Source of the DNA: Colimorpha sp002372855 | Lineage (GTDB): Bacteria; Bacteroidota; Bacteroidia; Bacteroidales; P3 | Assembly: GCA_946621635.1 (NCBI GenBank) | Contig: CAMOOR010000079.1 | Coordinates: forward strand, 1 to 6,944 | Direction: 5' to 3' | DNA length: 6,944 nt | Shown here: positions 1 through 6,025 of the stretch, piece after piece | Layout of the letters: each line of letters begins with the position of its first letter | How positions within the stretch are numbered: position 1 is the first letter of the stretch | Made by a program: the position numbers and the translations under genes | Notes under the pieces: generated by a model | What the model saw: the letters and a program-made list of their open reading frames with translations, nothing else | Database searches by the model: none | What the model was told of the DNA's origin: nothing

Positions 1-13
1 CGAAGAGGTACAT

Positions 14-133
14 AATTCGGCATTTCTTATATCGTTCTTATATCGTTCTCATATACTTCTCATATACTTCTTATATAGGTGATATAAGAAGTATATGAGA
101 AGTATATAGGAACTATATGAGAAGGGCCGAATT
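14..133. repeat. AT-rich 11-bp tandem array forming a long inverted repeat
   Basis: The left half holds four 11-bp units at 27-37, 38-48, 49-59 and 60-70 (TTATATCGTTC twice, then TCATATACTTC twice). The right half holds their reverse complements at 88-98, 99-109 and 110-120, plus a partial copy at 121-124. Positions 51-76 pair without mismatch with 82-107, giving a 26-bp stem around the 5-base loop AGGTG (77-81). Pairing continues outward with a few mismatches to about 35/123. The outermost 8 bases, AATTCGGC (14-21) and GCCGAATT (126-133), are also perfect inverted copies. No T-run follows, so it is not a standard intrinsic terminator, although a transcript could fold strongly. It may be an intergenic repeat family, a protein-binding array, or a barrier between transcription units. 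I do not recognise a named element. The structure is read directly; any function is unknown. Confidence 0.85.
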
Positions 134-262
134 TGGTAGGTGTCGGGGCGGTGTGCGACAGGTACTCCGGTGTTGTGTCTCTGGGGGACGAAATTTTGCA
201 GGGCGGCACAATAATTATTCTTTTCTGCCGTTATGGGTGGTTGTTATTATTAATAGGATATT

Positions 263-937
263 ATGGAACTGAAAGAAACGCTGAAAGACCTTGTCTTCAC
301 GAAAAGCGAACTGAAACAGAACGTATACCAGGCCACCAAGGACACCTTCGAGCTTTTCCGCCGCGAGACGCGCGAGCTCATCGAGCTTTTCCGCGCCCGC
401 AGCCGCGAGGAGGGGCACCAGATTGCCTTCGAGTTCACCGACCGCGGCGACTTCGAGTTCGAGGTGAAGTTTGCGGGCGACATCCTGTTGTTCATGATGC
501 ACACCAACGTCTTTGAGTTTTCGCGCGACCACCAGGTGATGAAGACCCCCTACGTGCGCGAGGACACGCGGCGCTCCTACTGCGGGGTGATACATATATA
601 TAATTTCCTGGCCGACAGTTTCGCCTACCAGCGCGACAACGACCTGGGCTATATGATCGGCCGCGTCTTTGTCAACAATGAGCGCCACTATTTCATCGAG
701 GGCAAGCGCGAACTGGGCATGCTCTACACCAATTTCAACACCTCGGAGGTCACTCCGGAGAGTGTACAGGGGATTGTCGAATCGGCTATCGAGTACACCA
801 CCAATTTTGATCTTTTGACCCCTCCGTACGACGAGGTTAAGCTGGTTTCGGTGGGTGAGATGAGGACCAATTTCGACAAAAAATCGTTGGTGACTGGCAA
901 GCGTTTAGGGTTTCGTTTTCAGGCAGATAGCGAGTGA
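263..937 (+). CDS. Uncharacterised 224-residue soluble protein
   Basis: I do not recognise a named family. The protein is acidic to neutral and rich in aromatic residues. It has no signal peptide, membrane segment, cysteine cluster or obvious nucleotide-binding loop, so it is probably cytoplasmic. Residues 1-50 are charged and likely alpha-helical (Lys/Glu/Arg with Leu/Phe at helical spacing). Residues 52-90 alternate like beta strands (FEFTDRGDFEFEVKF). Residues 105-160 hold a dense aromatic block (IHIYNFLADSF, ERHYFIEGKRELGMLYTNF). The tail (190-224) is basic. The ATG at 263 is preceded by a weak AGGA at 255-258. A poor promoter candidate lies upstream, with TTTTG at 194-198 and an imperfect -7 near 216-223. 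Codon use is GC-rich like the neighbours, so it looks native. It stands alone, since the next promoter begins 36 bp after its stop. That it is a real gene is well supported; its role is not. Confidence 0.85.
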   Translation: MELKETLKDLVFTKSELKQNVYQATKDTFELFRRETRELIELFRARSREEGHQIAFEFTDRGDFEFEVKFAGDILLFMMHTNVFEFSRDHQVMKTPYVREDTRRSYCGVIHIYNFLADSFAYQRDNDLGYMIGRVFVNNERHYFIEGKRELGMLYTNFNTSEVTPESVQGIVESAIEYTTNFDLLTPPYDEVKLVSVGEMRTNFDKKSLVTGKRLGFRFQADSE

Positions 938-973
938 GCGGCAAAAGATATTAACCGAGAGGGTTGAAAAAAA

Positions 974-1005
974 TTTTGCCATGTCGGAAAATGTTCGTAA
1001 TTTTG
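974..1005 (+). promoter_or_regulatory. Bacteroidota-type promoter for tRNA-Glu and rpsT
   Basis: TTTTG at 974-978 and TAATTTTG at 998-1005 match the Bacteroidota primary sigma consensus (TTTG near -33, TAnnTTTG near -7) with a 19-bp spacer. Transcription should start near 1010-1014, about 30 bases before the tRNA. The -7 sits inside a 19-bp block (988-1006) that recurs with a single mismatch in the rplM promoter. An A-tract at 967-973 just upstream could act as an UP-like element, which is inference. Confidence 0.8.
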
Positions 1006-1044
1006 CACCCGCTTTTGACGAAAAAAAGAGTCGAAAAAAGTGAT

Positions 1045-1122
1045 GCCGCGTTCGTCTAGCTGGCCCAGGACGTGAGATTTTCATTCTCAAAATCGCGGGT
1101 TCGAATCCCGCACGCGGTACCA
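1045..1122 (+). tRNA. tRNA-Glu (anticodon UUC)
   Basis: A full cloverleaf can be drawn. Acceptor arms are 1045-1051 and 1112-1118, paired throughout with a G-U at the first pair. The D stem GTCT/GGAC encloses a 10-base loop containing the usual GG. The anticodon stem TGAGA/TCTCA (1073-1077, 1085-1089) encloses loop TTTTCAT, putting anticodon TTC at 1080-1082. There is a five-base variable loop, then T stem GCGGG/CCCGC with loop TTCGAAT. The discriminator is A1119 and the CCA end is encoded (1120-1122). It decodes GAA and GAG and supplies Glu-tRNA for translation and tetrapyrrole synthesis. No terminator separates it from rpsT, so both probably come from one transcript that is cut at the tRNA ends. 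Confidence 0.95.
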
Positions 1123-1161
1123 AAATATAGAAATTAGAAACAAGAAACAAGAATTTAAAAA

Positions 1162-1413
1162 ATGGCACACCACAAGTCTGCAAAAAAGAGAATTCGCTCG
1201 AGCGAAAAAAGAAGAGTTGAGAACAGATACTATGCCAAGACCATGCGCAATGCTCTGCGCGACTTCCGTGCTTTGGAAGATAAGGCCGTGGCCACCGAGC
1301 GTCTGCCCAAGATGCTCAGCATCATCGACAAGCTCGCCAAGCGCAGCATCATCCACAAGAACAAGGCTTCGAACCTGAAGTCGAAGTGCATGCGCCAGGT
1401 CAACGCTATGTAA
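1162..1413 (+). CDS. rpsT: 30S ribosomal protein bS20
   Basis: This is a small, strongly basic 83-residue protein, close to the usual bS20 length. The N-terminal MAHHKSAKKRIRSSEKRR motif and the later KLAKRSIIHKNKASNLKSK segment are typical of the family, which binds 16S rRNA as a three-helix bundle in the body of the 30S subunit. The ATG at 1162 follows an A-rich stretch with a doubled 7-mer GAAACAA (1137-1150) and no SD, as expected for Bacteroidota. It lies 39 bp after tRNA-Glu with no promoter in between, so it probably shares the promoter at 974-1005. Its mature 5' end may then be made by tRNA 3' processing. A hairpin follows 35 bp after the stop. Confidence 0.97.
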   Translation: MAHHKSAKKRIRSSEKRRVENRYYAKTMRNALRDFRALEDKAVATERLPKMLSIIDKLAKRSIIHKNKASNLKSKCMRQVNAM

Positions 1414-1448
1414 GTAATCGCAGCACAGCTGATTCTTGAAAAAAAGTA

Positions 1449-1474
1449 AAGCCGCCCTCTTTCGAGAGCGGCTT
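1449..1474. terminator. Bidirectional intrinsic terminator between rpsT and DUF4954 gene
   Basis: AAGCCG (1449-1454) pairs with CGGCTT (1469-1474), and CTCT (1457-1460) pairs with AGAG (1465-1468) around a TTCG loop; two C residues (1455-1456) bulge out. On the plus strand CTTTTG follows. On the minus strand the hairpin is followed by a broken but longer T-run (complement of 1439-1450). It lies in the 79-bp gap between convergent genes, so it fits as terminator for both rpsT and the nagB/DUF4954 unit. Confidence 0.8.
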
Positions 1475-1492
1475 CTTTTGTTGTGATGATTC

Positions 1493-3292
1493 CTATTCCA
1501 GGACGGCGGCGGCTTCGTCGGCGTCCCAGTAGGTCATGTTGCGGTAGGGGTTGACTTCGTCTTTGTGGCGCGAGAGGCGTATCTGCTCGTCGACGTACTG
1601 CTGGATGGCGTTGTAGCGGTCGAGCAGGCGTTGCCAGCGGGCGTCGTCGAGGCTGTCGGTGCCTTCGAGGGCGCAGAGCACGTGGTAGGCGTGGGCGTCG
1701 CGCTGGGCCGGGTAGGCCTGCCAGAGGGCGTCGAGGCGGCGGTTGATGTCGTCCCAGCTGCCGAGGGTTCCGTTTTCGACGTCGGCGATGAGCTGTTCCA
1801 TGTCGGCCTTGGCCACCAGCTGTCCGCCGAGGTTGACCCACTCTTTGGTGCGCGCGCCTTTGGCCAGGGCGGGCGAGGGGAGGGCGTTGCCTGTGGCGGC
1901 GGTGAGGTATTTCATGGCGTAGTAGACGAGCATTTCCTCGTAGGCCTGCAGGCCTTCCTTGGCTTTGAGGACCACGGTGCGGCGCTTGCCTTTCTCCATG
2001 CCGTCGGCGTAGACGGTGCCGTCGGTGCTGGCGGCCATCCACTGGCGCAGCAGCTCCATGCCGTGGAGCATCTCTTCGGCGGTGTCGGGGGCGAGGTTGT
2101 CGAACTCGATGTTCTGGGCCTTGACCTTGCGTTTGTCGCGCTTGGCGAACTTCTTGCTGTTGCGGTTCATGGCGTACATGTTGTACATCCACCAGTAGGC
2201 GGGCATGACCTCGAGCCGGTCTTTGGCGGGGTTGTTGTTGACCAGGGCGAAGGGGAGGGTGATGTCGAGTTCGGAGGGGTAGTCGGCCTTGGCCAGGAGG
2301 CAGTAGGAGGCGAAGCGGCTGCTGTGCTTGAAGGAGCAGCAGAGTCCGGGCCAGAAGCCGCGTCCGGCGGCGAGCTCGTTGTCGGCGGTGCGGCTGTTGT
2401 GGTTGGAGCCGATGGTGCCGCCGGCGGCGATGTTGCTTTGGCCCATGATGAGGCCGGCGATGAGGAAGGAGTTGTTGTGGTGCTGCTCGTGGGCAGGGAA
2501 GATGATGCTGTTGCCCACCTCGCAGCGTGCGAGGGTGGAGTTGTCGCCGACGACGGTGTCGTTGAGGCGGAGTCCGAATTCGAGGTGCACGTGCTCGCCG
2601 AGGAGGAAGCGTGCGGCGATGACGCCGTACTCCAGGGTGCATCCGTAGCCCACGACGCCGTCGCGGAGGGCGATGCAGCTGTCGATGCGCGAGGGGTCGT
2701 CGGCCGAGGAGCGGACGATGATGTTGTGCAGGCTCTTGGTGTTTTTCACCACGCAGCTGTCGCCGAGGCGTCCGTAGCGTCCCTCGGGGCTGTCGAGGAG
2801 GGTGCGTGTGTATTGTTCGAGGCGTTGCATGAGGGTTTTGCGGCCGCGGTAGCGTGCCCAGAGGTAGGCGTCGCCGATGGTCATGCCGGCGAAGGGCATG
2901 ATGCGGCGGCCGCCGTTTTCGTTCATGGGTTCGAGCCATGCGGGCTCTTCGGGGGCGGCGGTCATCTCGTCGATGTTGAAGAGGAGCACGTCGTCGCCGA
3001 CGGTGTAGCGGCTCATCATGCGCACGTTGTGCACGGTGGGGTGGTTGCCGAGGACGACGTCGGCGAGGGTGGAGCCGTAGATGCCTTCGGGCAGCGCGAG
3101 GGCGCCGTCGGTGCGGCGGCGACGCTCGATGCTGCCAAGAGAGACAGCACCCATGAAGGTGCTGTTTCTGATGCATTCGGGACAGAAGGGTTCTGCCACT
3201 CGCAGGGCGCTCCAGTCCTCGGCGCAGTTGCCCTGGCGCTCGAGTTGTTCAATCTCGGCGGGGGTCAGGGGGCGTGTAGTTGCTTTGCTCAT
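1493..3292 (-). CDS. DUF4954 family protein, left-handed beta-helix-like
   Basis: The 599-residue protein resembles the Bacteroidota family I know as DUF4954, whose function is unknown; members I recall are somewhat longer. Residues 70-105 and about 175-310 have the spaced V/I-G-D/N pattern of left-handed beta-helix (hexapeptide) proteins, for example CVVKNTKSLHNIIV, GVVGYGCTLEYGVI and LNDTVVGDNSTLARCEVGNS. This is the fold of many sugar nucleotide acyl- and nucleotidyltransferases. A conserved-looking block, GSNHNSRTADNELAAGRGFW (295-314), carries polar residues suited to a sugar or phosphate site. A CPEC pair lies at 37-40. The C-terminal third (390-599) appears alpha-helical. There is no signal peptide or membrane segment. 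The gene starts 36 bp after the nagB stop on the same strand, which suggests an operon and a link to hexosamine metabolism. The family call is from memory; the enzymatic role is not established. Confidence 0.85.
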   Translation of the reverse strand: MSKATTRPLTPAEIEQLERQGNCAEDWSALRVAEPFCPECIRNSTFMGAVSLGSIERRRRTDGALALPEGIYGSTLADVVLGNHPTVHNVRMMSRYTVGDDVLLFNIDEMTAAPEEPAWLEPMNENGGRRIMPFAGMTIGDAYLWARYRGRKTLMQRLEQYTRTLLDSPEGRYGRLGDSCVVKNTKSLHNIIVRSSADDPSRIDSCIALRDGVVGYGCTLEYGVIAARFLLGEHVHLEFGLRLNDTVVGDNSTLARCEVGNSIIFPAHEQHHNNSFLIAGLIMGQSNIAAGGTIGSNHNSRTADNELAAGRGFWPGLCCSFKHSSRFASYCLLAKADYPSELDITLPFALVNNNPAKDRLEVMPAYWWMYNMYAMNRNSKKFAKRDKRKVKAQNIEFDNLAPDTAEEMLHGMELLRQWMAASTDGTVYADGMEKGKRRTVVLKAKEGLQAYEEMLVYYAMKYLTAATGNALPSPALAKGARTKEWVNLGGQLVAKADMEQLIADVENGTLGSWDDINRRLDALWQAYPAQRDAHAYHVLCALEGTDSLDDARWQRLLDRYNAIQQYVDEQIRLSRHKDEVNPYRNMTYWDADEAAAVLE

Positions 3293-3293
3293 A

Positions 3294-3325
3294 AACTCTA
3301 TAACTCTATGACACTAAAACTCTAT
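3294..3325. repeat. 8-bp tandem repeats between nagB and DUF4954 gene
   Basis: AACTCTAT occurs at 3294-3301, 3302-3309 and 3318-3325, all in the same 8-bp register, with one degenerate unit (GACACTAA) at 3310-3317. On the coding strand this reads ATAGAGTT directly before the DUF4954 start codon and fills nearly all of the 36-bp gap. Copy-number change here would alter intercistronic spacing but not a reading frame. Confidence 0.7.
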
Positions 3326-3328
3326 GGC

Positions 3329-4147
3329 TTAAAACAACTTGACATATTCTTCGATGCTGCCTTCGATGCGCTGCTTGTCCTTGAAGTAGTCGTAGGTGCT
3401 CATCTTGAGTTCGACGGCTGCTTCCTCGTCGCAGACCACCACGGCGTGGGGGTGCATCTGGAGCATGGAGGAGGTCCACATGTGGTTGACGCCGGTTTCG
3501 ATCATGTGGTGCAGGGCGCGGGATTTCTTGGGACCGTTGCAGAGGATGAGGACCTCGCGGGCGTCCATGACGGTGCCAACGCCGACGGTGAGGGCCTGTT
3601 TGGGCACCTTGGTGACGTCGTTGTCGAAGAAGCGGCAGTTGGCCTGGATGGTGTCGGTGGTGAGGGTTTTGATGCGGGTGCGGCTGGCGAGGGAAGAGCC
3701 AGGCTCGTTGAAGGCTATGTGGCCGTCGGGGCCCACGCCGCCCATGAAGAGTTCGACTCCGCCGGCGGCGGCAATCATCTCCTCGTAGCGTTCGCACTCC
3801 GCTTTGAGGTTGGGGGCATTGCCGTCGAGGATGTGGACGTTCTCTTTGCGGATGTCGATGTGGTTGAAGAAGTTGTTCCACATGAAGGAGTGGTAGCTTT
3901 CGGGGTGGTTGACGTCGAGGCCGACGTACTCGTCCATGTTGAAGGTCACCACGTTCTGGAAGCTCAGGGTGCCTTTCTGGTTGAGCTTCACCAGGTGCTG
4001 ATAAAGTCCGAGGGGTGAACTACCGGTGGGGCATCCGAGGACAAAGGGACGCTCGGCCGTGGGTTTGAAATCGATGATTCGTTTGGCTACGTAGTTGGCA
4101 GCCCAGACCGACATTTCATCGTAGTCTTTTGTAATAATTACGCGCAT
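3329..4147 (-). CDS. nagB: Glucosamine-6-phosphate deaminase
   Basis: The cytoplasmic enzyme converts glucosamine 6-phosphate to fructose 6-phosphate and ammonia, feeding amino sugars from glycans or peptidoglycan into glycolysis. At 272 residues it aligns with E. coli NagB (266) almost without gaps. The active-site residues fall at the same numbers: Asp72 in FNMDEYVG, Asp141 and His143 in GPDGHIAFNEP, and Glu148. The residues known in E. coli to form the GlcNAc-6-phosphate allosteric site are also present (Ser151, Arg158, Lys160, Tyr254), so allosteric control is plausible. The phosphate-binding loop PTGSSPLGLY is at 40-49. The ATG at 4147 lies in an A/T-rich context without SD, and the start MRVIITKDYDEM matches the family. 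A minus-strand -7 element lies 78 bp upstream. The DUF4954 gene follows 36 bp downstream. Confidence 0.97.
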   Translation of the reverse strand: MRVIITKDYDEMSVWAANYVAKRIIDFKPTAERPFVLGCPTGSSPLGLYQHLVKLNQKGTLSFQNVVTFNMDEYVGLDVNHPESYHSFMWNNFFNHIDIRKENVHILDGNAPNLKAECERYEEMIAAAGGVELFMGGVGPDGHIAFNEPGSSLASRTRIKTLTTDTIQANCRFFDNDVTKVPKQALTVGVGTVMDAREVLILCNGPKKSRALHHMIETGVNHMWTSSMLQMHPHAVVVCDEEAAVELKMSTYDYFKDKQRIEGSIEEYVKLF

Positions 4148-4224
4148 AAAATAATGGATTAAATGATTAATATGTTGGTTCTTATGTTTTCACGGGTGCG
4201 TTCATCGACGGAGTTTTAACGGTG

Positions 4225-4232
4225 CAAATATA
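4225..4232 (-). promoter_or_regulatory. Candidate -7 element for nagB
   Basis: Read on the minus strand, 4232-4225 is TATATTTG, a full match to the Bacteroidota -7 consensus TAnnTTTG, and it is followed by CA as is common. No TTTG is found at the expected -33 distance (about 4252-4257); only an A/T-rich tract (complement of 4235-4245) lies upstream. Transcription would begin near 4218-4221, leaving a leader of roughly 70 bases before the nagB ATG. The weak -33 may indicate activator dependence, which is inference. Confidence 0.5.
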
Positions 4233-4302
4233 CATATTTTTTTTAAGGTGGCGCGATTTTTTTTGTCGGGCGGTGGCGGGAGCTGGAGGTTTTGCGCAGG
4301 GG

Positions 4303-5910
4303 TCACTCGTTTTCGCTTTCTTCGGGTGTCGGGGATTCCTGTGTTTCAGCTGCGGGGAGGTCGAGGTTGAGGGTGGCGTCGACATAGTCGTTGGGGATGA
4401 TGGCGGTGCCTTTGCGGCCTTTGGAGACGCGGACGTTGTCGATGCCGAGGGCGAGAATCTGGCTGGCGGTGGTGCCGATGCTGCGGCCTCCGGGGAGGAG
4501 CTTTTTGCGGCTGAGGTCGTAGATGTCGAGGGCGTCGTGGAGGTGGCGGCCGATGGTGTCGTATTCCTTGAGGAAGTTGCCGGTGCGGTCGATCATCTCC
4601 TGCGCCAGCGTGTAGAGTTTTTTGTGGTTCTCCTCCTGGTCGATGTGTGTCCAGGTGATGCGGATGATGCGGAGGGCGGCGTAGAGCGTCTGCTCGTCGG
4701 CGATGAAGACTTTCTTCTGCATGGCGTCCTGCCAGAGGGAGGGCTCCTCGGCGGTGGCGGCCCAGAGGGCGGGGGGCTGGGGGACGAACATGATGACGAA
4801 GTCGAGGTGGGGGTTGACCTGATACTGGGTGTAGTTCTTGGCGGAGAGCTCGTCGACGTGGTCCTTAATGCTGCGTATGTGGTCGCGGAGGTACTGGCGG
4901 CGGAGGATTTCGTCGTCGGCGTTGGCGTAGTTGATGAAGGCCGTCATGGAGACTTTGGAGTCGATAATGACGTCGCGACGGTCGTCGAGGTGGAGGAGGA
5001 CGTCGGGGCGGAGACTTTCGGCGTCGGCAGGATGGATGGTTTGTCCGTCGGCGTCGCGCATGACGGCCTGCACCTCGAAGTCCTTGCCTTCGGTGAAGCC
5101 CTGTTTTTGGAGGAGGTTGGAGAGGATGACCTCGCCCCAGTCGCCCTGGGTCTTGCTTTCGTGCTTGAAGGCGCGTGTCAGTTCCTCGGCACTCTTCTGG
5201 GCGGCGATGCTCTGGCGGATGATGTGCTCCATGTTGGTTTTGATTTCGGCGCTCATGGTGGTCTGCACGGTGGAGTTTTTGGCCATTTCCTCCTTCATCT
5301 TTTCGATGGTTTCCTTGAGGGGTTTGACGATGGAGTCGATGTTGCGGGAGGAGGAAGAGGAGAATTCCTCCTGGCGGCGTTTGAGCATTTCGTCGGAGGT
5401 GTTGAGTACTTGTTCCTTGACCATGCGGACGGTGCTCTCGAAGCGCTCCTCGAGGGCGCGGGTGTCGGCCTGGTGGCGGCGTTCCTGCTCGTCGATGAGT
5501 TTCTGGTATGCCTGACGGGTCTCGTCGAGCACCTGCTCGTGGCGGCGGCGCACCTCCTCTTTGTAGTCGGCCATGGCTTTGGCGTCGTCGTTTTTGGCGG
5601 CCTGGAGGGTGCGTTCGGCGTCGGCCTTTACTGTCTGGATGGCCTGTTCGGCCTCTGCTTTCTGATTGTCGAGGCGTGCGGTATAGTCGCTGGTGAGCTC
5701 TGCGATGCGTCGCTGGTGCTCCTGGCGTGTCTCGTCGAGGCGCTGCGAGAGATTCTTCGTTTCGGTCTGCCATCGGGCTTCCTCGGTCGAGAGGCGTGCT
5801 TCGGCGGTCTGCTTCTCCTGACGGAGGCGGGTGGCAGTGCGGTGGGAGAGGAACAATATTGCCAGCAGGCCGGCGACGATGATGGCTGATAGGATGATGA
5901 TGGTGGTCAT
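4303..5910 (-). CDS. rmuC: RmuC family DNA recombination protein
   Basis: The protein has 535 residues; E. coli RmuC has about 475. Residues 3-21 form a hydrophobic membrane anchor (TTIIILSAIIVAGLLAILF). A long coiled coil rich in Glu, Gln, Arg and Ala covers about 25-250. The conserved RmuC core covers about 252-507: TQGDWGEVILSNLLQKQGF, then a PD-(D/E)XK nuclease-like core with RPDVLLHL (301-308) and DVIIDSKVS (313-321), then FVP, the FIADEQTLYAALRII segment, and KGRKGTAIIPN. The family limits inversions and other rearrangements between short inverted repeats and is a predicted nuclease. The tail after 508 is acidic and Pro/Glu-rich. No SD precedes the ATG. It is divergent from rplM, no consensus promoter was found in 5911-5990 on its strand, and no terminator is evident before nagB. 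Confidence 0.93.
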   Translation of the reverse strand: MTTIIILSAIIVAGLLAILFLSHRTATRLRQEKQTAEARLSTEEARWQTETKNLSQRLDETRQEHQRRIAELTSDYTARLDNQKAEAEQAIQTVKADAERTLQAAKNDDAKAMADYKEEVRRRHEQVLDETRQAYQKLIDEQERRHQADTRALEERFESTVRMVKEQVLNTSDEMLKRRQEEFSSSSSRNIDSIVKPLKETIEKMKEEMAKNSTVQTTMSAEIKTNMEHIIRQSIAAQKSAEELTRAFKHESKTQGDWGEVILSNLLQKQGFTEGKDFEVQAVMRDADGQTIHPADAESLRPDVLLHLDDRRDVIIDSKVSMTAFINYANADDEILRRQYLRDHIRSIKDHVDELSAKNYTQYQVNPHLDFVIMFVPQPPALWAATAEEPSLWQDAMQKKVFIADEQTLYAALRIIRITWTHIDQEENHKKLYTLAQEMIDRTGNFLKEYDTIGRHLHDALDIYDLSRKKLLPGGRSIGTTASQILALGIDNVRVSKGRKGTAIIPNDYVDATLNLDLPAAETQESPTPEESENE

Positions 5911-5988
5911 AAATAGAATTGTATATATGTATATAGTCGCTATAACGTGGAATAACTTCTCTTATTGCGCGTGTTTGGATAAAAAAAA

Positions 5989-6020
5989 TTTGGTCGGTTG
6001 AAAAAATGTTCGTAACTTTG
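5989..6020 (+). promoter_or_regulatory. Bacteroidota-type promoter for rplM-rpsI
   Basis: TTTG at 5989-5992 and TAACTTTG at 6013-6020 match the -33 and -7 consensus with a 20-bp spacer. Two A-tracts (5981-5988, 6001-6006) flank or lie within it. The start site should be near 6025-6028, giving a leader of about 160 bases. Positions 6003-6021 match 988-1006 of the tRNA-Glu/rpsT promoter at 18 of 19 bases. Confidence 0.8.
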
Positions 6021-6025
6021 CGGTC

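Noticed and set aside
14..133. Possible insertion element or CRISPR array
   Set aside because: No transposase or Cas gene is nearby. The 11-bp units are contiguous with no unique spacers, and no target-site duplication is evident.
133..516. Plus-strand 127-codon open frame overlapping the start of the 263-937 gene
   Set aside because: Out of frame with the better-supported gene, with an Arg/Pro/His-rich tail typical of frame-shifted reading.
952..966. AACC/GGTT hairpin after the 263-937 gene as a terminator
   Set aside because: The stem is only four to six pairs and is followed by an A-run rather than a T-run; the stretch fits better as upstream promoter sequence.
905..1356. Minus-strand open frames containing RAGFEPA and RDSNPRF
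   Set aside because: These are the classic false peptides from translating the antisense of a tRNA T-arm; they coincide with tRNA-Glu.
1230..3176. 648-codon minus-strand open frame overlapping the DUF4954 gene and antisense to rpsT
   Set aside because: The product is an Arg/His/Pro-rich out-of-frame translation typical of GC-rich shadows, and it conflicts with two well-supported genes.
1565..4018. 817-codon open frame on the plus strand across both nagB and the DUF4954 gene
   Set aside because: It is exactly in codon register antisense to both genes. It stays open because the sense genes avoid TTA, CTA and TCA codons in this GC-rich coding DNA. The predicted product is low-complexity Val/Gly/Ala/Glu/His with no domain.
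4222..5889. 555-codon plus-strand open frame antisense to rmuC
   Set aside because: Same cause: in register with rmuC, compositionally biased, no recognisable domain, while the minus strand encodes clear RmuC motifs.
5911..5990. Promoter for rmuC on the minus strand
   Set aside because: The AT-rich stretch has TATATA-like words but no TAnnTTTG with a TTTG at the right distance, so no site could be defended.
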